This document shows, in pieces, positions 24,451-36,600 of a stretch of 64,000 nucleotides of DNA; the first letter of the stretch is position 1, and every line of letters starts with the position of its first letter. The position numbers were made by a program, and so were the translations under genes. Source of the stretch: Haliclona indistincta (lineage: Eukaryota; Porifera; Demospongiae; Haplosclerida; Chalinidae); assembly GCA_964017065.1 (NCBI GenBank), contig OZ024791.1, positions 1,610,430 through 1,674,429 of the forward strand, in the 5' to 3' direction. The notes beneath the pieces are model-generated. The model was given only the letters and a program-made list of their open reading frames with translations. It was not told the origin of the DNA and did not search any database.

Positions 24451-27221
24451 ATGAAGCGATTGTTCCTAAGAGTTTCCCGTATTAGATCGCCCTCGGTGTC
24501 TCAAGGAGTCCTGAGTAAAAGCCTTGGGACTGTAACACCGCCGTTCTTTGCGGAAGACAAATTGGTAACAGATGGATTGTGTTAGTGCTGGTGTTTCATA
24601 TCGTGTTTTGTCTCACAGGGAATACACGATCCTGTTTATGGCCAGGTCGAGCTCAACACACGTCTGAAACATATCATCGATACACCTTACTTTCAGAGAC
24701 TGAGAGAAATAAAACAACTTGGTTTGCACCGTGTTCTGTGTCTTACGCTGTTATCATAGATACTGGTTATATAGTGTGCCTATTGCATGGGTGTTGAACA
24801 AGCACACTTTCCATCACTATAGGTGCAACATGCTATGTCTATCCAAGTGCAACCCATACTCGCTTTGAACACTCTCTAGGGTGAATTTGAGTCTTACTGA
24901 TAACTCCATGCACTATACAAATATACAAATTTTGTGCACTAGCTATACTGACTTACTTTATCTTATCCTCTATCACTACAGAACTGCCTTTTTAGCTGAA
25001 AAAATGTTGCAAAGTTTGTGGATTGCAACAGCCAGAGACACCACCTCACAAACACACCAGTTGAACGAGAAAGATTACTTGTGTGTGATAATAGCCGCTC
25101 TGTGCCATGATATTGGTACCTATATACATTACATGCATACAGAATAAAATGTATTATTTTAATGTATTTTGACACTTGCTGTATAGGTCATGGACCGTTC
25201 TCTCACTTGTTCGATCGACTGTTTTTAAAGAGACTGAGAAGTGACGCGAAACCAACAGACAGGAGATTGTGGGAGGTACATTTAACAATGGCTGCTGGTG
25301 GTATTATTGCTAACAGATATTATTTTTAGCATGAAGGAAGATCCATGGAGATTCTGAAGATCCTCATGAAGGATGAAGGTTTGCAGGAGAAACTGGACCT
25401 TGAAGACCACCACCTTCATGTCATTTGCAAAATGATGACTTCTCCACCAAAATTTGAAAATGTACGAAAAAGTTTTTGAATTGTATTTCAATTTATTTTA
25501 TAGCCTTGGACTGATGATTTGGTTCTACCAAAAGAGAAAGGCTACTTGTTTGAGGTCTGTGTGTAGCTGTATAATTACTGTTTTAGTAGAAACTATTATT
25601 CAGATTGTAACAAACAAAATTAATGAAATTGATGTCGACAAAATTGATTACATTCTGAGAGACAGTCAAGCATTGAAACTTTCAGAAGGATTTAAATGGA
25701 AGTTAGTGACTGCTTTATCCTACGGAGCAGTACAATAATTATGTCATGTATAGGCGTTACTTTAAGAACATTAAAGTGTTGCAGGTTCCTATAACAACGG
25801 GAGGGTTTCGTAATCAAATATGCAGCAGATTGAAGGTACGTAGATGACACTTTATTTTGAACAGAATGGTAGCCGTGAGATGTAAATCACATGCAGGAAA
25901 CTCACAATCTTTACGATCTCTTTCATCTTCGAATGATGATGCACAAAAGAGCATACCAACACAAGACTACGACTGCAATTCAACTGATGTAAAATCATAA
26001 TTATTATGTTCTTAGGCTGTTAATTGTCATTCTGTTTACTTAGGATGGCTGATGCTCTTCTCTTAGCTAATAACAGTGTCCATGTAAGGGGAGGAGATGG
26101 CACGTAGTAAGTTATGACTACATTAATTTTGTATTTAAATTCTTTTAATTTGAATTCAAATTCTTTGGCACTGATGATCTAAACATAAATTTAAACGCTA
26201 AGATTTGAATTTAATTTTTGTCAAATACTCTTTATTAGCTACAGTCTTGGTAGATCTGCTAGCGATACTCACGCATTCCTCAGACTTACTGACTCCATTC
26301 AACAAATAATTCTTAATACTCCTACAGCAGTGTCACATGAGCAGGTTTGTGGTTGAACATCCACAATGCATGTCTTATACTTCCTTCAACAGAATAGGCA
26401 CACAGATTCGTATGAACCAATGATACGTAGACTCAACACTCCCATATATACCACCCCATCATCACTGGTGAATGAGGTATATTATGAAAAATCTAGACAA
26501 ATTTACTTACACAATAATGTACAAAGGCAAAGGAAATCTTTAGCAGAATTGAAAGGAGAAGTTTGTACACATGTTTAGGTCATGCTTCAGTGCCACTTGA
26601 CAAACACAAGGTAATGTTGTTCTAAAGTGATTGCTTAGTGCAAAACAACATAATTATTATTCTATATATACGAAAGACTGGTGATGAGTGTGCACAAGAT
26701 GTTATGCAGTATTTTTATGAGAGTGTTCCCGAGCTCAAGGAATTTGACAATCCCCGTCAGAGTTTGAGTGAAATTCAAGATCCTATATACTGTCCCTCTA
26801 AAGCATTACATGTTTATGTAAGCATCACCGTATATAGTCATGTGTACTATAATGCATTCATACTCAGGTCACAGCGTTTGGCTATCCTAGCAAGGACCCA
26901 AACGCTTCTCCGTTAAAACATCACTATGTGTACGAAAAGCATTCACCGGAGTGTCCTCAACCAATGGAAACAGTTAGTCAAGTTGTGCAAGATAATACCA
27001 TTTTGCTATATTGAATATAGATCCCTGGAGTTCAGCTACAAAAATCTAATTTAGAGAGAGAAATTTATGTTTATTTTAGACCACAGCTTGTTCTTGCAGG
27101 CAATAACAGACTTGTTACTAAATTAAGATGGTATGGTTGCAATACTAAATAACATAACTTCAGCTCTGATCTTTTCATATACAGGCACTTCAGAGAATTC
27201 AAACAAAACATGAATTTATAA
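24451..27221 (+). CDS. SAMHD1-like HD-domain dNTP triphosphohydrolase, gene 1
   Basis: SAMHD1 cleaves dNTPs to nucleosides and triphosphate, limiting DNA synthesis and viral replication. Exons traced from ATG 24451: 24451-24564, 24619-24721, 24823-24880, 24982-25115, 25187-25275, 25330-25461, 25504-25554, 25604-25701, 25754-25835, 25897-25988, 26044-26106, 26239-26344, 26393-26476, 26677-26817, 26868-26972, 27021-27130, 27185-27221 (532 aa). The 26476-to-26677 junction is least sure; a possible 32-base exon at 26579 does not fit the phase. Metal-site motifs are present: [19 protein letters not shown] (HD codons 25106-25111) and DKIDYILRD. There is no SAM domain. The N-terminus ([18 protein letters not shown]) is rich in Arg/Ser with no acids, like a mitochondrial presequence. 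It is closely followed by a second family member in the same orientation. Confidence 0.82.
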
Positions 27222-27372
27222 ACAATGATATGTCTGTTTTTATTTCCAGCATTACTCCGCCATAACACATACTTGTAGTGTTGATGTATAATATGTTTTA
27301 ACTGTGTAACAATACTTGTAGTGTTGATGTATAATATGTACTACTAATAATTATGTACTAATATGTACTACA

Positions 27373-27420
27373 CATCCAATATAGCCGGTGCGTGCATCCA
27401 TGCACCGACTATATTGGATG
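27373..27420. repeat. Short hairpin (inverted repeat)
   Basis: CATCCAATATAG and CTATATTGGATG form the outer stem, with GGTGCGTGCA facing TGCACC inside. It lies between the two SAMHD1-like genes, just past the first gene's 3' end. Confidence 0.6.
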
Positions 27421-27477
27421 TTAGTATTGTAAGTTGCTTATCATCGTCTACATGCCCTAGAGTCTGGGTACGAGGCT

Positions 27478-27773
27478 AGCGAGCTATGTGACCCTCTATC
27501 GACGCGAGCGAATCAGGGACGATAGGGGTGGAGCGATATGTCAATAGGAGTTGAGTCTAAAGACTCTAAAGCACTTCAGTAGCATAACCTCCGCAGTGCA
27601 TGGCTGTCGTCACAACAAACATGCATATCAGCACATGTACAAGTTTTGTGACAGTTGCCAAGCTAATGAGCTGAAGCATTATCTCATGGTATGACAAGAA
27701 TGTTTAATTTTGTTTTGGAACTCGTCACTATAGATCGCGTCCGCGATAGAGGGTCGACCCATAGCTCGCTATA
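27478..27773. mobile_element. Small terminal-inverted-repeat element
   Basis: The left end (AGCGAGCTATGTGACCCTC) is matched in inverse orientation by the right end (GAGGGTCGACCCATAGCTCGCT), about 296 bases apart, with no coding sequence inside. It is MITE-like in size and structure. It sits roughly 100 bases upstream of the second SAMHD1-like gene's start, so it may form part of that gene's promoter region. Confidence 0.5.
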
Positions 27774-27870
27774 TAGACTAATCATCGTCACCGGCGATCA
27801 GGCGTCAGTACAACTGCACGTCATTTATAGTGCAGCTCACGTATGAACTTGTGTGCATGCTACTGGTACG

Positions 27871-30800
27871 ATGGCTGCTGGACTAAGCCGACAACACGAC
27901 GATTTTCTTGGTCATAAGGTTCATTCACGATGGCTTTTACGGCAAGCATGCATGCCTGCTGGTATGCCGCACTGTTTCTATTGCAGGTTTTTAAAGATCC
28001 AATATTCTGTCAAATTTCTCTGCCTCCAATACTTGTTAAAATTGCTGATACAAAGCAGTTTCAGCGCTTGAGGAACATCAAACAACTCAGTTGAGTATAT
28101 ACATAATTAATTTTTCATCTAGTCCGCTATAATTTGATTTTCTTTCAGGCACTGTATACCATGTCTATCCTGGTGCTTCCCACAACCGTTTTGAGCACAG
28201 CCTTGGGTAAGTCGGCAGGGCCCTGATGAGAGAGATTATGGTAAACGGCGCTGATTCGGCTGTTTCGCGCACCGATCGAGCCGTCGCGCGCGAATGAGAT
28301 GAACCAGCCTTGAGCTGAACAGATGACAGATGTTCGGCTATTCACCGTTTATCATAGACGTTAGAACCACGCATGGATCAAAGAAAATGTATAGGCAAAA
28401 CCATGGCTAGTCTAGATAAGCTCAGTTTGTAGCGCAACATTTTGTAGACGTATTCTGGCTCTTATGTTTACACTTTGACTGGCTGTCCCGGGTTCTAGAA
28501 TTTCTACATAAGAGCAAGCACAAAGCATATTCAACATACTTTGAAAGCTTCAAAAGCATATCTTAAAGTAGCAAACAGCAATTCGGTTGCCTAAAAATGT
28601 CGGACAACGCGGACTTTGTTGGCTCATATCAACGTATCAATACATTTCTACGAGCTCAGAATAGCTCTTTATGAAGCAAATACAGTGTTCACTAGCTTGG
28701 AAGTATATACGATGGAACAGAAAGTAATAGCAATGAAAAAGCCAACGCTGAAATCTACCGCGAAATAAAATTGTAACGCTTTGTGCATGCGATGTGACGT
28801 CACTACCGTTTATCGTCCATCGTATGTAAGAGCCAAACTTAATCTCTCCAATGACCAATGTTGATGCATTGTAGTGTTTGCTACCTGGCAAAAGAATTGT
28901 TAGAAACCCTTCGGCAAAAGCAGCAAAAATTATTTGAGGAACTAAATGTGACACCTAAAGATGAGATGTGCGTTCAAATTGCTGCTCTTTGTCATGAGTT
29001 GGGTAAGACATTATTAATTGCTGCTAACTCAGCCTAACTGACACATCCATGCATATCACACTATACAGGTCATGGTCCAATGTCACATCTTTATCAAGAT
29101 CTGTTCATTAACAGACCAACTAAACCTGATCCTTGGAAGGTAAGTGTTTGATAGCTACATGGGATATGTAGCTACAATCGTATAATTTAATATGTTTATT
29201 ATATAATTTTTTAATCTGTCACTGTACACACATTTATACAGCATAAAAAGGCAAGCATTAAGATGTTTGACTATCTAATCGAGCAGAATAGAGAAAGATT
29301 GGTGGATGATTTTGAACGTTGGGGCCTAGATCTATCTGCCGACTCAGCTGACATGATTTTCATTAAAGAACTAATATACGGTGGACCACTACCTGGAAAT
29401 GAGGTAAATAAGTTTTGCAGAGATAAGTGTACAATTATTAATAATTTTATTAGGAACTGAGAGGTAGACCATCACTTCATCATCGATTTCTATATGAGGT
29501 ATAAATTACATGCAGAGTTATAGTCAGTGACATGCATGTACACGTAGATTGTTTCGAACCAACAAAGTGGAGTAGATGTTGACAAGATGGACTATATTGC
29601 CAGAGACTGCCACGCGCTTGGAATGCCACACAGCTTTGACTGGCAGTGAGTACATAACATCAGTCAAATTCAATTATTATTCATGTATGTATTTTTAGGA
29701 GATTCATGAGTTTCTCAATGCTGATAAAAGATGCTAGTGGTCAGGTACATATTTGTCCAAGAGAAAAGGTAATTGTGTGTATCCAAGCTCTGCCAAAGCA
29801 TTTAATGGTTGAATAGGAAGCAGCTGATTTATATGAACTATTTCAAGTTCGTGATAAGCTATTTCGAGTGGCATACCAGCACAAGACAAAGAGAGCAATT
29901 GAATACATGTGAGCATTTAAAGAAGCTCAACTGCAATTATAATTTTTTCCTACAAGGATGGCTGAAGCTCTCAAGAAAGCTGATCCTCACATAAAACTGA
30001 CAGGTCGTCACAATGGCCCGAGGTATATTTTTGTACACTTTGTTGTTAATAGACTATTTGTTATTGATAGATCAGTAAGAATGTCAGAGGCCATTACTGA
30101 CATGTGTGCTCTAACTGAGCTTACTGATGAAATATTCTGGGCAATCAAGTACATACCATCCTCATCCCTAGCCACTCCTGGAGAAACTGTGGCTGAAGCT
30201 GAAACGCGTGAACAAGATTTGAAGGAGGTTTGATATGATTGATAGTTAGCCACTAGAAAATTGCATCATAGATTACATGAATAATATACTTCAGCCAATT
30301 TATTATTAGCTAATTTCCTTCACTGCACAATATCAATATAGGCTAGAGAACTATTGGAAAGAGTTGAGAAAAGAGATCTATACCAGTGCATTGGACGCAC
30401 TCTTCCCATTGATACTGAACAAGAGAAGGTGAATGCACCAAAATAATGTGCACAAATTAATTAGATGAATGAATTAATTTAGGTCAGAAAGCTACTAGAA
30501 GAGATCAGGAAAAGTGGCCTAGAAGACTTAACTGATAATGACACAAGGCAACAATCACTTGATGATGAAAGAGTTAAGGTTTTGAGCATGTACATGAATA
30601 AATTCAATATAATTATTAGGTCAGAGAGATTATGACAGAGGGAAAACGTCAACAACATCAACCAGAGGTTAAAAATTATAAAAAATATGTAATGAGGAAA
30701 TTAAGTTATTTTGCATTAGGAAACTATGCCACAGCAGCTGGTTGCGATGCTTAATAGAAGTGAATGCCCCATACAATCGACAGATATACTGGTTGATGTA

Positions 30801-31391
30801 AGCTGTGTACAAAATTAATATTATTATTGTCACTATTGTTACAGATAATAACATTCAGTTATGGCAAAGGATCCAAAAATCCTATTGATGAGGTGTGGTT
30901 CTACCGAAAAGATGATGCACATGACCCCCAGGCTGTGAGAGTCAAACGAGAGCAGGTTTTGTCAATGTTGAATCATTTGAAATAATTTAAAAATATATTA
31001 GGTCTCTGAAATGCTCCCCACAGTATTTGAGGAGTGTGAAATACGGCTCTATCTCAAGAAAAAGGTCAACACTGAGCTCAAAGAAGAACTCCGCAGGTTA
31101 TTGTCCTTATTGTATGTGTATAAATACAGTAAGAATGTGTATTTGAAGAGAGATTGTTTTGTCCAGATGTATACATGTCTTCTAAATTTGAGACTAAACA
31201 CATGTACTGGTCAATTTATGGGCACATATGACATCCTTGTTTAAAAAACACTTTCTACTTGTTTGTTTAGCGTGTTTAATGAATACTGTAAACGCAATGG
31301 ATTCCGCACTCCTGCTGTAAGCACTATATGTACTACTAAAATTACCTGCATCTTATTTCAACAGGGAGCAAATGGCTCACACTCTTCATAA
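27871..31391 (+). CDS. SAMHD1-like protein, gene 2, with HD motif changed to HE
   Basis: About 560 residues in roughly twenty small exons. It begins [16 protein letters not shown] (ATG 27871), continues [12 protein letters not shown], and ends GANGSHSS (stop 31389-31391). Collinear with SAMHD1 almost throughout: [57 protein letters not shown], and the C-terminal lobe ([16 protein letters not shown]). No SAM domain. The metal-binding His-Asp pair reads His-Glu (CHELGHGPMSH; Glu codon 28996-28998), while the outlying His and Asp ligands are retained. This could weaken or retune catalysis, or mark a regulatory subunit of the neighbouring gene's product. A highly charged insertion ([15 protein letters not shown] and neighbours) precedes the last lobe. 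One intron (28207-28874, 668 nt) is far longer than the rest. Confidence 0.83.
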
Positions 31392-32229
31392 TCGATTCAA
31401 GTGCAGATAGTAAATATTGTTACGCAATGAATTGTCTATAGCTATAGATCTGTAACACAGCTGGACAGTATTGTACATTCAGACAGTCATTATTGTTGTG
31501 GTCATGTTATTCCAGAACTCTCTGTATCATAGTGTATAAATGCAGCCCTGGTCAATATGTGCGTGTCAGTTCTGTTACTCATTCTGATATTAAAATTTGC
31601 TGTTGTCACAGATGCATGTATAAAATATAATGATATGTTGAAAGATAGTTATTTATGCTATATAATTTTAGAAATCTTGGTCAATATCTATACTTTGTGC
31701 CAGGGTAACTCTCAGGGCCTCAGCAACAGTTGATCATTGATTGTGATGATAAGGAAACACCGTTACCATGAAAATGTTTATAATCACAAGTGTGTACATT
31801 AGACAGTGAAGCCCATTGCTGGACAAGATGCATTTGATATGGCCGCTTGCAATTCAACTAATTTGAAAACTGAACCTACAATAGTTTGTAAACAAAAATA
31901 GCGTAATGTAAATGTATAGGGATGGTGCATGTGAATTGTCATAACATCTTTCTCTGTGAAAACGTCCCAGTAAAAATTCTTGATCTGCATGCATGCATGT
32001 CGGTTCTTGTCAATCATTACATGTTATTAGTGGGTGCATGCATGCATGATGTACAACGATATATAATTGCTAAAATAAGAGAAGGTTGTGGCTTCACATG
32101 CATGCAGGTCATTATCAACAACAAAGGTACAATACATGCTCTTGAATTAAGCTCCTGGTCTTCTGTTCTTGTTAGACTCATGATCATAGCTAGCTAAATA
32201 GATCATCATCACTAAGAGCTAGTTATTTG
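31392..32229. other. Intergenic; part of a direct duplication
   Basis: 3' flank of the SAMHD1-like pair. From about 31922 onward the sequence resembles 35960-36360, including the words GACTCATGATCATAGCTAGC and CATCACTAAGAGCTAGTTA. Several ATGCATGCATG runs are present. No gene is seen. Confidence 0.5.
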
Positions 32230-32454
32230 CTAAGAATTACTGTGATCTGACTCAATATCAGGTATTCCTATCTTCTTCACTGTGGGATGGTTGCTCAATA
32301 CTTGTCTGAGTATTCTAATACCATCATCAGTGATTGTCACTGTTTCTACACTAACAGAGATAACTTCTAGTGACCTATTCTGCTCCAGTGAACTAGCCAG
32401 TTCCTTAGCTTGATATGTAGTCAAATTAGTAGCAGATAGTACCAAATTCTTCAA
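32230..32454 (-). pseudogene. NLR C-terminal scrap (last 74 codons)
   Basis: The minus strand encodes a near-identical copy of the last 72 or so residues of the NLR gene ending at 36361 (shared words LSATNLTTYQAKELASSLE and DDGIRILRQVLSNHPTVK). The 3' flank is also duplicated. Nothing upstream on the minus strand (32460-32800) continues the LRR region, so this is an isolated 3' fragment. It lies at the 3' end of the SRCR gene, while the full NLR lies on the other side of that gene. Confidence 0.8.
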
Positions 32455-32830
32455 GGACTGTAATTAAAGTTCATTAAGAAGTTGGCGAGAAGTCTCATAC
32501 ACTCACCTAATTCAATGCCTTTCAGTAGCTGTTCATGCACTGGGGGTACACTGTCTTTGCTTTGTGAACATTATAGTATTTCATAATAATGTTTATTTCT
32601 TTTATCCATTGCCTTGTTAAGAATTTTTATAAAGAATTTTTTACAAAACATGTTTTATAAAAAATTATTTTCTGTTTCCTCCTCATCTATTTTCTCATTG
32701 AAATTCTCTTATTGCTCACTAAATTCTATTATTACACTCAACTATATTTCATAAACAGTAGAAAAATATACAACAGTTAATTAAGTTAACACACATAATT
32801 ATGAAACCACTGCAAACTGTGCTGCACTGA

Positions 32831-35147
32831 CTAAGGGAGATTCGGCCAGCAATTGTTGTTCCTCCGACAACAGCAATTATTGTTATTCTGTCTGTGATGA
32901 CTATAGAAAGATTACATTGTATAAATTTACTTCTATAATGACGTAACTCACCAGCATACGATGATAGTTATGACTATCCCAATAAAAATCAAAATAGATA
33001 TTATAAATACAACAGCAATTAATGAAACAGCCAAAATATAACCATGACATGAAGCAGGATTTGACTGCCCTTGTTGAGTTGGGCTGATGTGATGTGCGGT
33101 TACAACTTCAGTAACTGTTTTCACTTGTGTTACTGTCGAAATGGGGCAATAGTGTGTACAGGTTACCCCAGCCACTGCTAAATGTTCAACAAGTTGCTTT
33201 CCTTGTTCATAAGTGTAGTTGGTTGTAAGACAATCAGTGATTCTTGATTCATTCCCCACACACTGCACTGAACTGAAGTGAACAGTTCGTCTAGGCTTAC
33301 CAAATGGAGAATCAACATAAGAATGTGAACCTGCAGAGTAAATTAAAGAGAGTACTGATATGAAATGTGACTCGATACCATCTACTAAGAATTTTAGTTG
33401 CCTGCATGTCACACGAGCATCTTCCTCTCCCCAGCCTAGTCCAGACACCATTCCCCATGTCTTATTGTGACACACCTCCACTGTTCCCTCATTCCCACTG
33501 CTACCTCCAATGAGACGCACTTCACCATCAATACAACCTATACATGTTCATCATAATTTTAACATTCAGAAATATGATTATATTACCATGGTTACATCTC
33601 ACTCCAGCAACTGATCCTTTATTACAATAAATGTGTGGATATGCAGTTTTGCTGCATGCTATAATGTGTGATTCACATCCACTGCATTGAAGAGAATAAA
33701 AAATTGGACGTCCACCATCTCCAAACATCTGGTTAGTACTGTAGAACTCCAACACTGTGAAATTTATTTGATGATATTTGAAGAAGAATTTATTCTCATA
33801 TACCTTTATCAAATCCAGCAGTACGACAGATGACAGCAGCATCAAACTGATCTATGTCACATATTGTACCCCACACTCCATCTAGACACACCTCCACTCT
33901 GCCCTCATACTCAACAGTGGAATTCACTAGCCTTACAGCACCTTCTCTGCAGCCATCTTGTTCTATATAGTACACACAGCATATACAAATCATTATTATT
34001 TTGTTTACATCTTACCATAGCAGCTAATACCAATGTTGTTTCCAGTACATTTAATAGCACACTGTGAAGTATATAAGCTACATGATGACAAGTTCCTTTC
34101 ACTCGATGAAGAAGGACAGCTGAAATAATTGATCAGGCTATAGTTTGTTGATCCTTGTTCAAATCTTTGCTGATCTGTAATAATAACTGCCTCTGCATTA
34201 TCCATGCATGTGGTAATAATTAGATCCAAAACCATCTGATTTCTTACTAGGATTAGTATAGCCCAGTTGTCTACAAGCTGCTACAGCCTCTTCATTATGA
34301 AAATTTTGATTGCAAAATCGACTCCATGCTCCATTGTAACAATATTCCAGTCTTCCCTCATTAGATGATTTTCCTCCAACCAATCGAACAGCTCCATTGT
34401 TGCATGCTTGAGGCATGCATGCAAGAAACAGGTAATTATATAATAAGTATTAAAAAATGCATGTAATGTAGTATGCATATGCATAGATACCTGTTGCTGC
34501 ACACCACAATCCAACTTGATCATTTGAGTCACAGTATGAATAATAAGGTCTATAACGCCTACTGCAACTGGTGAGTGAAGAATAGCCACCGCTAGGACAA
34601 TAGTAATAGTAGCTGTCCGTGTAACTCCATGTTCCAAAGTATTTAGCACTGTTTGCCAGTACATAGGATTCTGTATTAATTAATTGACATGATAACTTTA
34701 TTATAAGTGTAATTTCGTATCCACAGTTGAATGCTACTTCCCCTTATAATACGTTCCTTATGTAATCTTATTATCTACATAACCTTAGGTAGTCTAGATA
34801 ATCTATATCACGATAAGACATATTGTATACTTACTGATCTGACTTCCACTGAATCCAAGTTGTCTACAAGCAGCTTTTCCTTCATTCTGACAGTCAAATC
34901 CGTAATCACACACTGCTCTCCACCTGCTTGATATGCAGATTTGCAGCATACCACCCTGAGTAGCAGTGCTGCCTTGTGGATTATACAGCCTGATACTGTA
35001 ACTTGAGTAACAAGTTGCTGCAAGTATTATAAATGATTGTTCAGTCACTACCACGCAATTACAATTTTTCTTACACTGCATGCTTATAGAAAAGTCCACA
35101 GAAAGAGCAACAGTAGTTAAAAACAACAGAACAACAGAAAACCACAT
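32831..35147 (-). CDS. Four-SRCR-domain type I transmembrane receptor
   Basis: SRCR receptors bind microbial or self polyanionic ligands. Minus-strand exons: 35147-35075, 35017-34835, 34670-34491, 34406-34248, 34174-34016, 33962-33804, 33754-33587, 33537-33379, 33330-32952, 32900-32831; total 562 aa. There is a signal peptide (MWFSVVLLFLTTVALSVD), then four SRCR domains, each split over two exons with phase-1 joints. The first-half exons of domains 2-4 are all 159 bases. Typical words are GAVRLV, GRVEVC, WGTICD and CRQLGY. After a Thr-rich linker comes one membrane helix (about 25 residues to IVITIIVCW). A donor overlaps the apparent TGA at 32951, so a last exon adds a short Cys/Asn-rich tail (CCCRRNNNCW). 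Two introns of 57 and 48 bases are multiples of three and easily mistaken for coding. Confidence 0.85.
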
Positions 35148-35959
35148 GATGAAAATAATATTGGGTCAATTGTCGATTTAATCTTGAATCTCTGAACTTG
35201 TGGGCTTTTAAAGCTGTTCTGATCTGTATTCTAACCCATTGTTACAATAACACATGCTACCTGTACTGATGATAAGACTCTAATACACTATGTACATCAA
35301 ATATTAATACTTATACATTAGAAGAGATTGGTAAATGATCTGCATATCATGCAATACTATATAGCTTGACAGTTACAAACATGTTTACTGCTTATCTTAT
35401 GCACAGTTAGTCATAAGAGATTTGTCCAATGACAATAATTGCTCTGCAATTATGTTGCAACGCATGGGGAGTTTACCGTGGCCGCATACTGAACGGTACA
35501 GTATGTACATGTATAATGATATGAAATTTTTAATGTATGGTAACTGCATGCACGGCGTATCATTGGGTAAAACATCATCATTTTCCCATGCCGTAAAATC
35601 TGTCAGAACTCGTTGGTCAATACTGTTGCGCTAGGGTATCTCTCACAGCTTATGTATACTGGAAGGTCTGTAACAATGTCACAATTTTTGGTGCCTTGGG
35701 ACTAATTGTCTAATAATCCCAGCAATACTATGGTTTTATTGTTTCTAATGGTACCGAACTAAAGGATCCAAGGGATCTAATCATATTTTAGCTTGCTAGT
35801 TAAAATTAAGCCAGATCATTCATTGTGACAACTTAGCAAACATGTATACACTTCAATATTACAGCAAACATGTTCATGATCGATGTAACATAGCAAATAT
35901 GTACAATAGACAGCAATATTCAATCCTAAAATGGTTCTTGCCAATAGTCAGATCAAGAA
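35148..35959. other. Spacer upstream of the SRCR gene
   Basis: AT-rich 5' flank of the minus-strand SRCR gene, running back to the duplicated block downstream of the NLR gene. No coding sequence is recognised. It probably holds the SRCR promoter immediately after 35147. Confidence 0.4.
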
Positions 35960-36600
35960 CTGAACCTACCATAGTTATGAAAACAAAAATTTCACAGACT
36001 ATGTTTTTGTTATTAAATGCACATGTATGGACGGTTTTCGGTGCATGTAAATTGTCACAATATGTACATTTCTCAGCGAAAGAAATGTCTCAGTTGGATC
36101 CTTCTGGTGCATGATGCAAATGGTTGTAGATTATAATTGACAGTCAAAAGGTGCTGATCTATTATAGCAAAAATAAGATAAGATTGTTTCCTTATAAAAT
36201 AGCCTATGTTATGTCATAGACTATTTTATGAAGTACCAAGTCAGGTCAACAACAAAGGTAAAATACTTGCTGCATGTTTCTCGTCTTCTTCTGCTGTTGT
36301 TAGACTCATGATCATAGCTAGCTAAACGGGTCATCATCATCACTAAGAGCTAGTTAGTTGCTAAGAATTACTGTGATCTGACTCAATATCAGGGATTCCT
36401 ATCTTCTTCACTGTGGGATGGTTGCTCAACACTTGTCTGAGTATTCTAATACCATCATCAGTGATAGTCACTGTTTCTACATTAACAGAGATAACTTCTA
36501 GTGACCTATTCCGCTCCAGTGAACTAGCCAGTTCCTTAGCTTGATATGTAGTCAAATTAGTAGCAGATAGTACAAAAATTTTGAGACTCGTGGTTTCACA
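35960..36600. repeat. Direct duplication, second copy (NLR 3' end plus flank)
   Basis: This block matches about 31922-32454 in the same orientation, diverging in the flank but almost identical over the last 200 bases of NLR coding sequence. Similarity stops in the codons just before LSATNLTT (around 36575). The two copies bracket the SRCR gene, about 4.1 kb apart. Confidence 0.7.

Noticed and set aside
26579..26610. 32-base exon in the first SAMHD1-like gene
   Set aside because: It has splice-like borders but its length breaks the phase with the next exon. Skipping it gives a continuous frame.
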